The position numbers and the translations under genes were made by a program. A DNA stretch of 64,000 nucleotides. It comes from Adiantum capillus-veneris. Taxonomy: Eukaryota > Streptophyta > Polypodiopsida > Polypodiales > Pteridaceae. Of this stretch, positions 1-9,148 are shown piece by piece; position 1 is the stretch's first letter, and each line of letters opens with the position of its first letter. The DNA is taken from positions 154,765,557-154,829,556 of the forward strand of contig CM043952.1 in the NCBI GenBank assembly GCA_014529385.2. The letters are read 5' to 3'. The notes beneath the pieces were generated by a model. The model worked only from the letters and a program-made list of their open reading frames with translations, searched no databases and had not been told where the DNA came from.

Positions 1-443
1 CCTTCCTTTAATTGGATATAGTGTTGGCTTACCGTCACTCCTTTAATGTGCTCGTAATCAATTATAAAGAGGCCAGCATGCTTCTTTAGTACCTGCAAAT
101 AGGGTTCTCTCTCTTCTTCTAGTAGGTCCTTAGCTAGCATCTCCTCTAAGCCTGTGGCTTCTTCCTTGTTTAGAGAGTCTTGACCACCTTCTCCTTCTGG
201 GTTTCGTAGTATTATTCCCATGACTTCCAAAGAGCTAGCATCCTCCTCAGATGACTCATCCTCAGATGAAGAGCAGCTGCTTGTGCTCCATTCATCCATA
301 GAAGTCTCCATCTCTAGGTCTTGTTGTCTACCCTGCTTCATGTCATACACAATTTTTTGTTGCTTGCCACCTACCTTATGATTTTGTCGCAACTCAAGGG
401 AACCTGTCTCCCAATCTTGCCTAGCTTTCATAGCCATAAGTCA
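1..443 (-). pseudogene. Protease-RT linker of T1, start of RT polyprotein
   Basis: The minus-strand frame continues from the protease after one in-frame TGA at 441-443. The stop replaces the Trp of the GRPW motif that T2 keeps, which a single G-to-A change would explain. The linker is rich in Ser, Asp and Glu (a run with repeated SSDE/EDESSEED), then has a short SLEVMGI block and an LFIIDYEHIKGV block. These correspond to the ESSIEVMGV and LFSKDYTDVRGV blocks of T2, just before the RT core. The RT catalytic region itself lies beyond position 1. Confidence 0.75.
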
Positions 444-1019
444 AGGTCTTCCAAGGATTAGCGAATAGCCCTCCCCCTTAGTTGGGATTACATAAGCATA
501 AATTGAGATTGCCACACCAAAAGCTGAAACCTTCACTCCATTAACCTTTCCCACACAAGCCACCCTTACATTATTTGCCATCTTAGCTTGTAAGGAAGTT
601 TGCTCGTTTACTTCCAAACCCAACCTGTGCATTAATTTCTCTGTCATAACACAAATCTTGGCTCCACCATCTACGTACACATTGGAGACTCGCTGACTCT
701 TAATCTCTGCATCAATGACTGGCACGATATCCTTCATGCCTCTTGCACTAATAGACCCAACTGACTTTGCCTTAGCCCTCCTGGTGCTGACCATCTTAGA
801 CCATGTTCTACGCATCTTTAGGGAAAGGTGGAGGAGTTGCTGCCATGAAATCTTTGGTCCTTGCTTACTCACATCTGCTACCAAGTCGTAAGGTATGGAT
901 CCTACCCCAAGTGGAAAGTCTTCTACTCCTATGTGCCTCCTTGACCTACTCTTCCTTTTCTTGTCTCCTATCACTTGGGAAGAACCCTCATTCCCTTTAT
1001 CCGGCTCTGAAGCTTCCAT
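441..1019 (-). pseudogene. Retropepsin-like aspartic protease of T1
   Basis: Retroviral-type protease that processes the Gag-Pol polyprotein. The N-terminal third holds a conserved pre-protease block (EDFPLGVGSIPYDLVAD) also present in T2 at 18342-18500. The active-site motif reads VYVDGGAKICVMT, so DGG replaces the usual D-S/T-G, as it also does in T2 and in element A. The flap and second hydrophobic block follow, ending YSLILGRP. The frame is separated from gag by the 70-bp duplication at 951-1090, and the first 24 residues (from MEASEPDK) are encoded twice because of it. TGA at 441-443 ends the frame before the linker to RT. Confidence 0.85.
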
Positions 1020-1090
1020 TCTTCCTTTTCTTGTCTCCTATCACTTGGGAAGAACCCTCATTCCCTTTATCCGGCTCTGAAGCTTCCATT
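951..1090. repeat. 70-bp perfect tandem duplication in gag-pro of T1
   Basis: 951-1020 and 1021-1090 are identical by eye. As 70 is not a multiple of three, the duplication shifts the reading frame between the gag C-terminus and the protease. Perfect identity suggests a recent event compared with the rest of T1. Confidence 0.95.
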
Positions 1091-2184
1091 TTATAAGTTA
1101 TTTGTCTCCTAACTCTCTTTATTGGCATGGCAACAGCTTCCTCCATTTTTTCTTTTCCTTTATCCTTACCATTGTCAAGACTTATGACATAGATAGCCCT
1201 GTCCTCCCCTCCTGATGGTAGTGGAGGGATCTCTGCTAGTGCTTGTGGTGGTGGAGGAGGGGGTCTCAATATTTGGATTGGTGGAGCCACCTGTGCATTT
1301 TGTCCATTTAGTGGCCTAGCTCGAGGAGGAGTGACTTGTTGGCGAGGAGGCCGTCTTTGATTACCATTTCCTTGATAGCGTCGTGGATGGGGGCAATAAT
1401 ACATGTCGTGACCTACCTCTCCACAGTTGTAGCAAATGTACTCACGTGCTTGCCTTTGTCCTTCTTGTCTATTTCGTTCATTTCCTTGCTAGGGAGCCCT
1501 CATACCTTGAACCAGATTGATGGACAGGCTCTCTAGTTGATTGGTGATTTGTTGAAGTAATTCTTTTTGAGAGGACTCTTGGTCTGTTGCTCCTGTCCCT
1601 GCTACTACCCTTGCCGTAGGTTGAGCTAGTGGTGGAGGCTCCATTCCCCCTTGTAGTTGAGCTTGGAATTTTAACTTCCTATCCTTGTCCCTTGCATAAG
1701 TCATAGCTTTATCAAAGGTATCTAGGAATTTACCTTTTACCTTTTCTCGAAGGATGGGGTAAAGCCCTGCCAGGAAATAGTCCTTCTTTAGGCATTCTGG
1801 CGCCCTTTCTCCTTCACCTAGTGATGGACACCATTTCTCCCACATGTTGGAAAACTTTCCTTCATAGCTTCTATAGTCATTGGGTGATGTTTGGTGTAGC
1901 TCTAAGAGCTGTCTCCATATCTCCTCTGGAGGCTCATGGCGGCGAAATTCTTCGATGAAGGCCATCTTTAAGGACTCCCAGTCTCTTCTTTCTTCAGGTG
2001 CCAAAGTTTGATACCATAATTTTGCACCTTCCCTCAAGACCAACGGAAAGGCCCTTAACTTAGTAGCTTCGTCATCCCTTCCCGATACCAGAAAGGCCAT
2101 TTCCAAATTATCCAAAAAGTCTGGAGCAACCTCCCCAGGCTTACCATAAAAATTAGGGAAGGCCATAGGTGAGAGAGTAAACAA
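997..2184 (-). pseudogene. Gag of T1 (capsid domain plus zinc knuckle)
   Basis: Structural Gag protein that packages element RNA. From the ATG at 2182-2184 the first ~165 residues match the retrotransposon Gag domain: an FYGKPGEVAPDFL start, the REGAKLWYQTL block and the DYRSYEGKFSNMWEKW block. An in-frame TAG at 1489-1491 sits where the following Q-rich linker suggests CAG was present. Beyond it the same frame continues through a CCHC zinc knuckle (CYNCGEVGHDMYYC, spacing CX2CX4HX4C) near 1395-1440 and a Pro-rich tail. The frame is lost at the 70-bp duplication. T2 shares the capsid fold but has lost the second half of its knuckle. Confidence 0.9.
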
Positions 2185-2257
2185 TTACACAAACAGCTCT
2201 AATTTATTTTAAAATAGAGTATGGTAATTACAATTTGGAGCTTTAGCACAACTTAGC

Positions 2258-2485
2258 TCAAAATAGGATGAAGATCGACACATCAAAGGAATGGTAATAG
2301 TCTAGTAAAGGTAGAATGACAGGATGAGGAGAGCGCAAGATTTCCCCAAGTCTCTCGGCTCCAAACAACAGGGCTATTCTTTGCTGATAAAAGATTTTTC
2401 TATCAATACAAATATTCACACGGATATGACGCACAAAATGGAAAGGAAACATGCGGGGATCATCATTCTCATTATTGGCATCCAT
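2258..2485 (-). CDS. Pre-gag module ORF of T1 (unknown function)
   Basis: A 75-residue ORF lying 73 nt upstream of gag. I do not recognise the family. From residue 12 it aligns without gaps over 64 residues to the ORF at 17040-17258 of T2, with about 40 of 64 identical. Shared blocks are FPFHF, HIR, RKI, FGA-R-GEI, PVILPL and SFDV-IFIL. It is short, hydrophobic and lacks Cys/His clusters; the alternating hydrophobic pattern suggests beta strands. Some Tat/Ogre elements are known to carry an extra ORF before gag, so this may be a piece of such a protein. It is frame-shifted by 16 nt relative to the ORF that precedes it. Confidence 0.6.
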   Translation of the reverse strand: MDANNENDDPRMFPFHFVRHIRVNICIDRKIFYQQRIALLFGAERLGEILRSPHPVILPLLDYYHSFDVSIFILF

Positions 2486-2501
2486 ACTTACACACAGGAG
2501 C

Positions 2502-3086
2502 CTAGCTTAGTTGCACCACCTTGGGACCAATGAGCCTGATCAGCCACAGAAGGTCATCACCTCGGATCACTTCGACTCTTCCTGATGCATCTGTGAAGAC
2601 GTAAGGCGTGATGGAAACACTTTGTACAATGCTGAGCCTTTTAGCAAGCAACAATTGGATGCTATTACCATAATTAGCATGACGAATGAAAGTGACACCA
2701 TTAATGTGCAGCACATCATCAACTAAGATAGTTTCCTTAGATTGAGATAACTTCTTGAAAATTAGCAGCAAAGGTAGGGCAAGGAGGCTTTTCACCCGGT
2801 CTCCAAAGCACTTTGGACAATTTCCAAAGTGATCTTCACGCGGATAGGAGGTTGGCTTGGGATTGGTGGTGTCTAGATTCACAAAGTGCACTGGGAGCAC
2901 TCGCAGACGGGCTGCAATCTTGTAGGCAAGCCTTCGCCTCTTTGCTTCAGGAGGATTTAGGGGTGAGAGTCGTGGTTGCAAGTTGGAGGTTGAAGTTGGT
3001 TGCTCACTAGCCTTTTTCTTGCCTGTAGTGGTCATGTAATCCCTTATTACTGAGATTAAGCCAAATGTTACCTTACGCTTAAGCAC
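2502..3086 (-). CDS. Pre-gag ORF of T1, basic N-terminal half
   Basis: A 194-residue ORF between the leader and the conserved module at 2258-2485. The first ~60 residues are basic and Ser/Pro-rich, with a cluster reading EAKRRRLAYKIAARLR that could act as a nuclear or nucleic-acid-binding signal. The middle has a lone CPKC pair and the C-terminal ~100 residues are hydrophobic with alternating pattern. I recognise no domain. It ends in a stop 16 nt before the next ORF, so the two may once have formed one pre-gag protein. Confidence 0.5.
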   Translation of the reverse strand: MLKRKVTFGLISVIRDYMTTTGKKKASEQPTSTSNLQPRLSPLNPPEAKRRRLAYKIAARLRVLPVHFVNLDTTNPKPTSYPREDHFGNCPKCFGDRVKSLLALPLLLIFKKLSQSKETILVDDVLHINGVTFIRHANYGNSIQLLLAKRLSIVQSVSITPYVFTDASGRVEVIRGDDLLWLIRLIGPKVVQLS

Positions 3087-3288
3087 GCGCTGCGGCCTTG
3101 GGCCACTTAGGTGTAGAGGTGATCTTCCTCCTCTTAGTCGGCTCCTCAGAAAAGAGAGGTCTGGTGATGCTTTCTCTTCCCTTAATGTGTGTCACAGTAC
3201 CTTCGTGTATGTTGATGTAGAATATTTCAAGCTCGTGTGCGTTGGAGGTTTCTGGAGAACTCATAGGTTGAGAGGAGAGGTATATCAA
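3079..3288 (-). CDS. Pre-gag leader ORF of T1
   Basis: A 69-residue ORF overlapping the start of the next ORF by 8 nt in another frame. The C-terminal half is basic (EEPTKRRKITSTPKWPKAAARA region). No domain recognised. Its overlap with neighbours on both sides is consistent with one longer pre-gag ORF that has suffered small frame shifts. Confidence 0.35.
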   Translation of the reverse strand: MIYLSSQPMSSPETSNAHELEIFYINIHEGTVTHIKGRESITRPLFSEEPTKRRKITSTPKWPKAAARA

Positions 3289-3470
3289 GCTCTTCTTCTT
3301 AATCTCCTTTGTTGGCGACGATCACAAACAAGGCATGTAGAAGAACTTACTTCTTGAATTTCAATGACACTGCAACCTGGTAACAACACCTCGATGAAAG
3401 CTTTTAAGGCCTCTAAAGCCTCCTCCTCTTCTGTTCTCCAATTTGCAAACTCCTCACGCCATTCGTCCAT
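3285..3470 (-). CDS. First pre-gag leader ORF of T1
   Basis: Start chosen at the ATG whose first base is 3470, the first ATG downstream of the PBS; a longer reading frame to 3587 would begin inside the LTR. It encodes 61 residues: an acidic helix-like start (MDEWREEFANWRTEEEEALE), a Cys-containing middle and a very basic end (CDRRQQRRLRRRA). No family recognised. Confidence 0.35.
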   Translation of the reverse strand: MDEWREEFANWRTEEEEALEALKAFIEVLLPGCSVIEIQEVSSSTCLVCDRRQQRRLRRRA

Positions 3471-3501
3471 GTTGTAGATTGCACATCGTCCAACTGCAAA
3501 C

Positions 3502-3519
3502 TCCTCAGTGGGGGCACCA
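3502..3519 (-). other. Primer-binding site of T1
   Basis: On the minus strand this reads TGGTGCCCCCACTGAGGA, three bases downstream of the LTR end. T2 has TGGTTCCCCCACTGAGGA at the same 3-nt distance from its LTR, a 17 of 18 match. TGG at the start fits pairing to a tRNA CCA end. I cannot name the tRNA. Confidence 0.75.
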
Positions 3520-3993
3520 AAATGATGGCGAGAAAAAGAGCAGTGCAGTTGGGTGGCCTCTGTACTCGTGCACACTCCACAAACCACGCCTCATGCAAAC
3601 AAGCAAAGAACAAAACAAAAGGGGCACCACCCTAAATTAAGAGGTTTAGGGACCTCACACATAGTGCACATAGGCAAGTGAGACTTCTGGCATTATGATG
3701 GCATCAAAACATATGGCAAAACACATAGAAACGAAGCTTAGGGACCTTATGTAGCATATATATACACAAGACATCAGCTTAACAATACAACGGCATCTGA
3801 TCATACATAACAAGGATATAGAGAAGCAAGCAAGGATGGCATAATCCCTTGTCAAAAATAATCAACCCAGCAAGTAGGTATGATCCTACTAGCAACATAT
3901 CAATACCTTAGAGAATGATGGCGAGGATGGTGGCCATGGAGCATGAGAGACGACTCCTTATTTAGGTTTTAGGGCTAGTAATGTAGCATACTA

Positions 3994-4020
3994 GAGGGAG
4001 AGAGAGAGGGGGAGAGAGAG
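3994..4020 (-). repeat. Sense-strand CT-rich tract in T1 LTR
   Basis: GA-rich on plus, hence CT-rich in the element's own sense strand, about 100 bp downstream of the TATA box. T2 and G3 carry the same kind of tract in their LTRs. Confidence 0.7.
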
Positions 4021-4120
4021 TAGAGCTCCATCCATAGCTCCTCGTTGTGAGCAATGTCGTCATAGCTTCGTTGCTTGGTGAAGTGGGTGAAGTGTTTGTT
4101 TTGAGTGAGAGAAGGCCTCC

Positions 4121-4130
4121 TTATATAGGT
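4121..4130 (-). promoter_or_regulatory. TATA box of T1 LTR
   Basis: Minus strand reads ACCTATATAA followed by GGAGGCC. It points toward the PBS and gag, and no other comparable TATA motif is visible in the LTR. Confidence 0.55.
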
Positions 4131-4610
4131 TTCTGAGAGGGTTTAGGATTAGGGATAAACATGCTTAAATCCGCTGATTGGGGTTACTTTTTGCTTAGGG
4201 TGGTCAACAGATTGAGGTCACCTGATATGTCACCATCAAGATATTCTCTAGAGTGATGTGAGAGGGGAGGGTAAATGCTGATTTTTCTGATTGTGACACA
4301 TGGGGATAAGGCCTTGACCAGCATTTAAGAGCAGGTAAGGTGGCTGTTGAAACTGGAGGTTCTGCACATGTCAGGGGGGGACCTGCTGGGTCCTCCTGAA
4401 TATCAAATTCTCAAAAAATCCTCAACCATGGCTTCTTTTGACATGTGTTCTTTGAAAAAATCAGCATGTCTCTTTTCAACTCAAAAGTCTTTATCCCTGT
4501 TTACTCACCTTTACCATAAGATTTTCCCCTTTTCTCCTCCTGTAACTGCATTTTTGATGCCCAATCACTGCTTCTAGTAACAGTGAACTGTTATCTACCA
4601 AATACTTATG

Positions 4611-4735
4611 GTGCAGTAAAAAATATTTACCATGGGTAAAAAAAGTTACTGTAGGTAAAAAGTGATTTGTATTTACCATGTAGGTGAAAAATATTTACTG
4701 TAGGTAAAAAATATTTACTGTCGGTAAAAAAGTGA
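4611..4735. repeat. Diverged ~25-bp tandem repeat
   Basis: About five imperfect units built on GTAAAAAATATTTACTGTAGG. Each unit has dyad symmetry around AATATT (GTAAA...TTTAC), so each can fold back on itself. Confidence 0.7.
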
Positions 4736-5295
4736 AAACGGAGTATGCTGTGCTGTGAGTCCACACGAACATCCTCGTGTAAATTTCACTAGAAATTCAC
4801 ACGTAGAATGGGCTATTCTGTAAGATATAGGTTGTAGGCATGCATAAGAGCTCGTTCCCACGTATCTTCTGTCCATGGCTTTTTTTACTCTTTGGTGCTT
4901 GTGAAGTAGATTTTTCTTCTCTTTCGAGATCCCTTGGACTAGAGTATCCTCATCTCCCCAACAACTGACTGTGCCTTTATTGCATCTTCAGAAGGGGTCC
5001 TAAAAACCATGCATCAGGTTGCAAGATTTTTGCTTGTTGGCTAGCGTCAGAGTCCGATGAGTTATAATTGGAAACAACTCGATCTATGATAAACGGATCA
5101 AACTTTCCAAATTCACAAATGTGCTACAGAAAAATATATCTTGTCCATCGCACAACATGCTTGCATTGATTACAAGTACATAAGATAGGTGTTTCGGTTG
5201 GACAACCCCACATCCTTGTCACTACTCATAAAATGAATGTAAAAACCTTATAACCTAGACATAAATTTAATCTTCTATTGGCATCCTCTGTCTTT

Positions 5296-5299
<4 letters not shown>

Positions 5300-5341
<42 letters not shown>

Positions 5342-5346
5342 TCTCT
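5300..5346. repeat. (CT)n microsatellite
   Basis: CT dinucleotides with a single GT interruption. Confidence 0.95.
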
Positions 5347-5744
5347 TCACTTTGTAAACTACCTCACATTCTCTAGTCATGTCCGATGCTCGTGCACCTC
5401 GGTCTGGAGGTGCACATAGATCAGAACCATCGGGTTATAATATCGTCCTTATTGGTCAATGCCTATATTTGTGGATACAAGAAATCTACACACCCACATC
5501 TACATGATACTCCATGAAGTGGAAAAACGCCCTTTCCCTCGTCTCTAGTTGTAGCAATTCACAACATCTTAACATCTCTTCACAGCATATCCTTGTTCGA
5601 GGGATTACTTAGCACATTGCATGTTGGCCTCCAATCTAAGTATCATGCCGTTGAAAGATTTCCAGCTTAAGGTCATACCCGTAGAGAGGAAGAGAGGGAT
5701 CACCGTTCACCTAACTCTATTTTTTTCCCGTAATCCCGAAGGTA

Positions 5745-6420
5745 GACTTTAATTTAAAAACTATATCTAAAATCTAATCTTAAATCTAACCTAGTTGAAC
5801 ATATGGTGATTCTGAGCTAATTGGACATGGTTAGTGGGTGAGTTAATAGGTGTCAGATTCTCATGGAAATATACATATTTTTGTGTACCTAGTGTTTGCT
5901 CTTTGGGAAAAGCCTTCATTGAAATGCCTTAAAATCTAACCTAAATATAATCTACTCTATTCTTAAACTCAACATACACCTAAATCTAATCTAATCTAAA
6001 CCTAAATGTAATCTAACTTAAATGTAAATCTAATATAATCTTAAATCTAAATCTAATCTAGTCTTAAACTCAACATAAACCTAAATCTAATCCAATCTTA
6101 AATCATACACCTAAATGTAATCTAACTTAAATATAACCTAGCTAATCTTAAATCTTGCCCTGATTTTATATCTAACATAAATCTAAATCTAACCTAATCT
6201 TAAACTCAACATAAATCTAAATCTAACCTAAATCTAAATGTAATCTAACATAATCTTAAATCTAATTTAAATCTTAAACTAATCACTTAACTTTAAATTT
6301 AGCATAAAATTTTAAATATAAGTTAAATGTAATCTAACTTAATCTTAGATCTTAATCTAACCTAATTTTCAATGTCATTTTAAATCTAACCTAACCCTAA
6401 ATTTTAATACAATATTTTAT
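5745..6420. repeat. Degenerate CTAAAT/CTAATCT array
   Basis: Nearly 700 bp built from variants of AATCTAA, ACCTAAAT and TAATCTTAAA, with no strict period. Some units (CCTAAAT) resemble the plant telomere repeat CCCTAAA, but exact CCCTAAA is rare (one at ~6398). It abuts the CT/GT microsatellite cluster. Confidence 0.75.
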
Positions 6421-6439
6421 TTCAAATTTTCTCTACTTT

Positions 6440-6462
6440 ATCTCTCTCTCTCTCTCTCTCTA

Positions 6463-6497
<35 letters not shown>

Positions 6498-6667
6498 TTT
6501 ATCTCTCTCTCTCTCTCTCTCTCTCTTTACTTTATCTCTCTCTCTCTCTCTCTCTCTTCCTCTCTCAATGTGTGTGTATGTATTCTTTGTTTATGCATGT
6601 GTGTGTGTATGTGTTTTTTGTTTATGCATATGTTTACTCTCTCTCTCTCTCTCTTTCAAAGACACAA

Positions 6668-6710
<43 letters not shown>

Positions 6711-6815
6711 GGGGAAGGGAACATGAGAGAGAGGAGAGGGAAGGAGCATACCAGGCTCTCCTTCCTCTCCTCATGTGTGTGTGTGGGGGGAAGAAAGAGA
6801 GAGAGGGAGAGCGCG
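6440..6815. repeat. Compound CT / GT / GA microsatellite cluster
   Basis: (CT)n at 6440-6567, GT-rich 6569-6633, (CT)n 6634-6655, (GT)n ~6666-6688, (GA)n ~6689-6710, then GA/GT-rich sequence. The ORFs across it (6494-6835 and others) are low-complexity artefacts. Confidence 0.95.
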
Positions 6816-6838
6816 GGTTTACCTCTTTCACTTGAGTG

Positions 6839-6994
6839 CCAAAACTCAGATTTGAGTTCTGAGTTTTGGTCGCTCTTGGTTTATTTTTTACCCTATAGGC
6901 GTCGCTATGCAAAAAACAAAATAGCGACACCGTGGATTTTCACTTTTGAGCGTTGCACTGCGAGCATCACTAATGTGAAGTACCTCTTGTAGTG
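6839..6994 (-). mobile_element. CACTA-like transposon terminus (one end)
   Basis: Read from 6994 leftward on the minus strand the sequence starts CACTACAAGAGG, the classic plant CACTA terminal motif. Inside it lie subterminal palindromes: GTCGCTAT...ATAGCGAC at 6901-6908/6921-6928 and a 12-bp hairpin with a 7-nt loop at 6839-6869. A 3-bp target duplication would be AAC (6995-6997). I find no matching terminus to the left, so the element is truncated or its other end is lost near the microsatellites. Confidence 0.45.
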
Positions 6995-7017
6995 AACTAC
7001 CAAGGAGTAAATACGCT

Positions 7018-7200
7018 TTGCTTAAACCCAATACGGAGGAAGAATCTACCCCATCCTTAAAAAGACCTATTGCTTTGACAAATACCCGTAATTTTCTTAC
7101 TTCTTTTTTGACTCCCTCTATTACTTCTAGTTCTACCTATGTCAGAGGAAAGAGTAAAAGTTATACCAATAGAGGGAGGGCGAAAAACCTGCTTGCATAA
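7018..7200 (+). pseudogene. Short ORF of unknown origin
   Basis: 60 residues, Ser/Thr-rich with a basic end (YVRGKSKSYTNRGRAKNLL). No domain recognised. It starts 24 bp after the CACTA-like terminus, so it belongs to the insertion site rather than to that element. Confidence 0.2.
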
Positions 7201-7421
7201 CATTATTCTTGATGTGTGATTGTATTATTTTTAGGTCATCACCAACCTAGCGGGCAAGAAGATCTTGACATCAGTACGTAGACTACCTATAGCCTTCGCG
7301 GTTCCGTCAGTCTAGCATTAAATAGATAGCTTATTATGCTTGAATTTTGTTCTCTAGTTAAAAAGTAAAGACAAAACAAAAGCCATTTAGTAAGATTAAA
7401 GAGGCTCAAAATGAGATTTTT

Positions 7422-7590
7422 TTGCCTTGTCTTTTTGTAAATAAAATTCTAGAATTATACCCACCTAAATGCAATTTTTATGGAAATCTTTTATCAAAAT
7501 TTTGGTCACACTTCATTACTTATTTTGTTATGTTTGGTTGGAAGTACACATATCCATTAAAAATTTGGTTCTACAATACCGACTTTTTAA

Positions 7591-7628
<38 letters not shown>

Positions 7629-8040
7629 ATTGTTGTGCTCCCAACGTTGTAGGCCACACCCACTACTTGAAGGAGATTTTGACGCGGGGCAGAGGGACAG
7701 GGGGCCGGAATCCCTCCCCCCATTATACTTAGTATATACTTTTAATTGCATTAATCATATTGAGTTTTCATCTCAAATTGATAAATTTGGATCACACATT
7801 TGTACTTCAAAGCTAGACATTTGCAAGGATCATGATATATGGGTTTTTCTTAATAAAGGTTTGAATCACATTCCCCTTCCTCCACTTAGTCCTCACTGAG
7901 CTTTTGCTACCCTTTTTAATTGCTTAACTGACTTGGTTACTGAACTCCAATTGGATCCAGAGGTGATCCACAACCTCTCTCAACTACTTTTTTCACATCT
8001 TCTCGAACAAAGTAGTAGACTTGAACCCATAGTGGCTTAG
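7422..8040 (+). pseudogene. Degenerate ORFs, possibly from a non-LTR or Penelope-like element
   Basis: Two fragments flank a (CT)n tract at 7593-7626. The second runs through IWVFLNKGLNHIPLPPLSPH, then past a TGA (7898) into a stretch reading AFATLFNCLTDLVTEL. The pattern L-x-KGL-x-x-x-P resembles a block that precedes the RT core in Penelope-like and some other RT elements, but no RT catalytic motif follows. The fragment stops where element A begins. Low certainty. Confidence 0.25.
7593..7626. repeat. (CT)n microsatellite
   Basis: Uninterrupted CT dinucleotides. Confidence 0.95.
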
Positions 8041-8089
8041 TTCTAAAACTACTTGGTATACTCTTGATATACTCACAAAAATCAGAGAT

Positions 8090-8548
8090 CTAGTATCTAA
8101 CTTCTTTATTGTGGGTTTGGACAAGGATGGAAATACACCTATAATTATTATTGTATATGTATCGTTCTATTAAAGAGGCTTTCAATGCAATGTGGCTGGT
8201 TAGTAATGAGTTGAAATCAATTTCAACTCTCTTCATCCTCAACATAGTCTCAAATCTGTCAGCAGCTCTCTCAGCTTCTGGCTTTTCTTCATTTAAGTGC
8301 CTCATCTCAAACTCAAGCTTTGAGCATTTACTTTCCAATGTCTGAATTGTATGGGCTGACTGATTTTCCAGAACTTCATGCCACAGGGATTGTGCCCCTA
8401 TATCTTGTTTCAACTTCTTGACTTGCTGCTCACTGTTCCTCAGTTCATCTTTTAACTTGGTCACTTCATAGTAGACACTCAGGCATCCAACATTTTTCCC
8501 AAAGCATGGACAATTGTATTCCAGGATGAGTGTATAAGCACTAAGCAT
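8090..8548 (-). pseudogene. Post-integrase coiled-coil ORF of element A
   Basis: A 152-residue ORF whose centre (EVTKLKDELRNSEQQVKKLK through KCSKLEFEMRHLNEE to AERAADRFETMLRMKRVEID) has a strong heptad-like pattern and should form a coiled coil. It is the last coding segment before the lost 3' LTR. Function unknown; Athila-type elements carry an extra ORF in this position, often called envelope-like, but no membrane segment is visible here. Confidence 0.5.
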
Positions 8549-8570
8549 CCATCATTGACCGTCACTGGTT

Positions 8571-9148
8571 CAGAGGCAACTGGCTCATAAATTGTAATAG
8601 GAGCCATATATGGTAATTTGGTAAAGTCAGATTTGTGCAGGACTTATCATCCTATGAGAGGATGAGTATGCAATTGTTGTAATCTGTCCGTCTTGGTTAA
8701 GGCTAAAGCCAATTCATTGAAAGGGATAGGAGTTTTACTAAGTGGACTAGCAGGTGTTGAACCTTTTCCCTTATCAGTATGAACTGCCAACTGCTCAGCA
8801 CTGGTCGTGTCTAGCTGGTCTTTGTCTGCACTAGTTCTATCTCGCTTACTGGTTGGTCCCAAAAGTAATCTTTACTAGAGATTGGTCTGCCTGGCCAACT
8901 GAAGTCTGGGCTACTGGAGATTTTTTAGTAGACACACTTGACTTTCTAATTGCTTTAGGAAAGCACCGATCTTGGCCAATAAAGTTTTTGGTCTTTTGGA
9001 ACTACCAACTTCCACCTGTGTGGCCTTTCTCTTCTGTCTAGTGAGAGCCAACTGAGTACCTGGGGTTTCTTCATTTGAGGATAATTCAACATTGCTAGTT
9101 GTTGAGATGGGTTTCTCACTCCAAGCCATCTGTACCTGGTCATGAGAA
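8571..9148 (-). pseudogene. Decayed middle of the post-integrase ORF of element A
   Basis: Fragments at 8647-8862 (Ser/Thr/Lys-rich, DKGKGSTPASPLSKTP) and 8911-9129 (basic, RQKRKATQVEVGSSKRPKTL) in different frames. They look like a low-complexity linker between the alpha-helical domain at 9149-9670 and the coiled coil at 8090-8548. Several stops and shifts separate them. Confidence 0.4.

Larger units (their letters stand above)
1..4238 (-). mobile_element. Tat-like Ty3/gypsy retrotransposon T1, 5' part
   Basis: Read on the minus strand the order is LTR (3523-4238), PBS, several short pre-gag ORFs, gag with a zinc knuckle, a DGG-type protease and an acidic linker leading into reverse transcriptase. 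The element runs off the left edge, so RT, RNase H, integrase and the 3' LTR are not seen. Protease and linker are clearly homologous to those of T2 at 18342-19215, which carries the second, archaeal-type RNase H typical of the Tat lineage; the T1 assignment rests on that similarity. T1 is inactive: an in-frame TGA at the end of the protease, a 70-bp frame-shifting tandem duplication, and an in-frame TAG in gag. Confidence 0.85.
3523..4238 (-). repeat. 5' LTR of T1
   Basis: The right-hand (plus-coordinate) start is fixed by the PBS three bases away. On the minus strand the LTR would begin TGATGG and end CCATCA, a 6-bp inverted repeat bracketing 716 bp. It holds a TATA box and a CT-rich tract downstream of it. 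The outer limit at 4238 is chosen only from the inverted termini, so the true LTR could be longer; the partner LTR is outside the window. Confidence 0.5.
4239..5744. other. Spacer without recognisable genes
   Basis: No coding region I can support. It contains the TTTACTG repeat at 4611-4735 and a (CT)n tract at 5300-5346, both listed separately. Short ORFs at 4347-4577 and 4491-4679 have no domain. Confidence 0.5.

Noticed and set aside
803-1096. Plus-strand ORFs at 803-1096 and 895-1080
   Set aside because: They are antisense shadows of the T1 gag-pro frame.
2502-3086. Remote similarity of the ORF's C-terminus to the pre-gag module
   Set aside because: Only scattered matches by eye; not enough to call homology without a profile search.
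4347-4679. Small ORFs on both strands
   Set aside because: No domain, no homologue in the window, and overlapping a repeat.
6494-6992. Long plus and minus ORFs across the CT/GT cluster
   Set aside because: They consist of Leu-Ser, Cys-Val and Arg-Glu dipeptide runs produced by the microsatellite.
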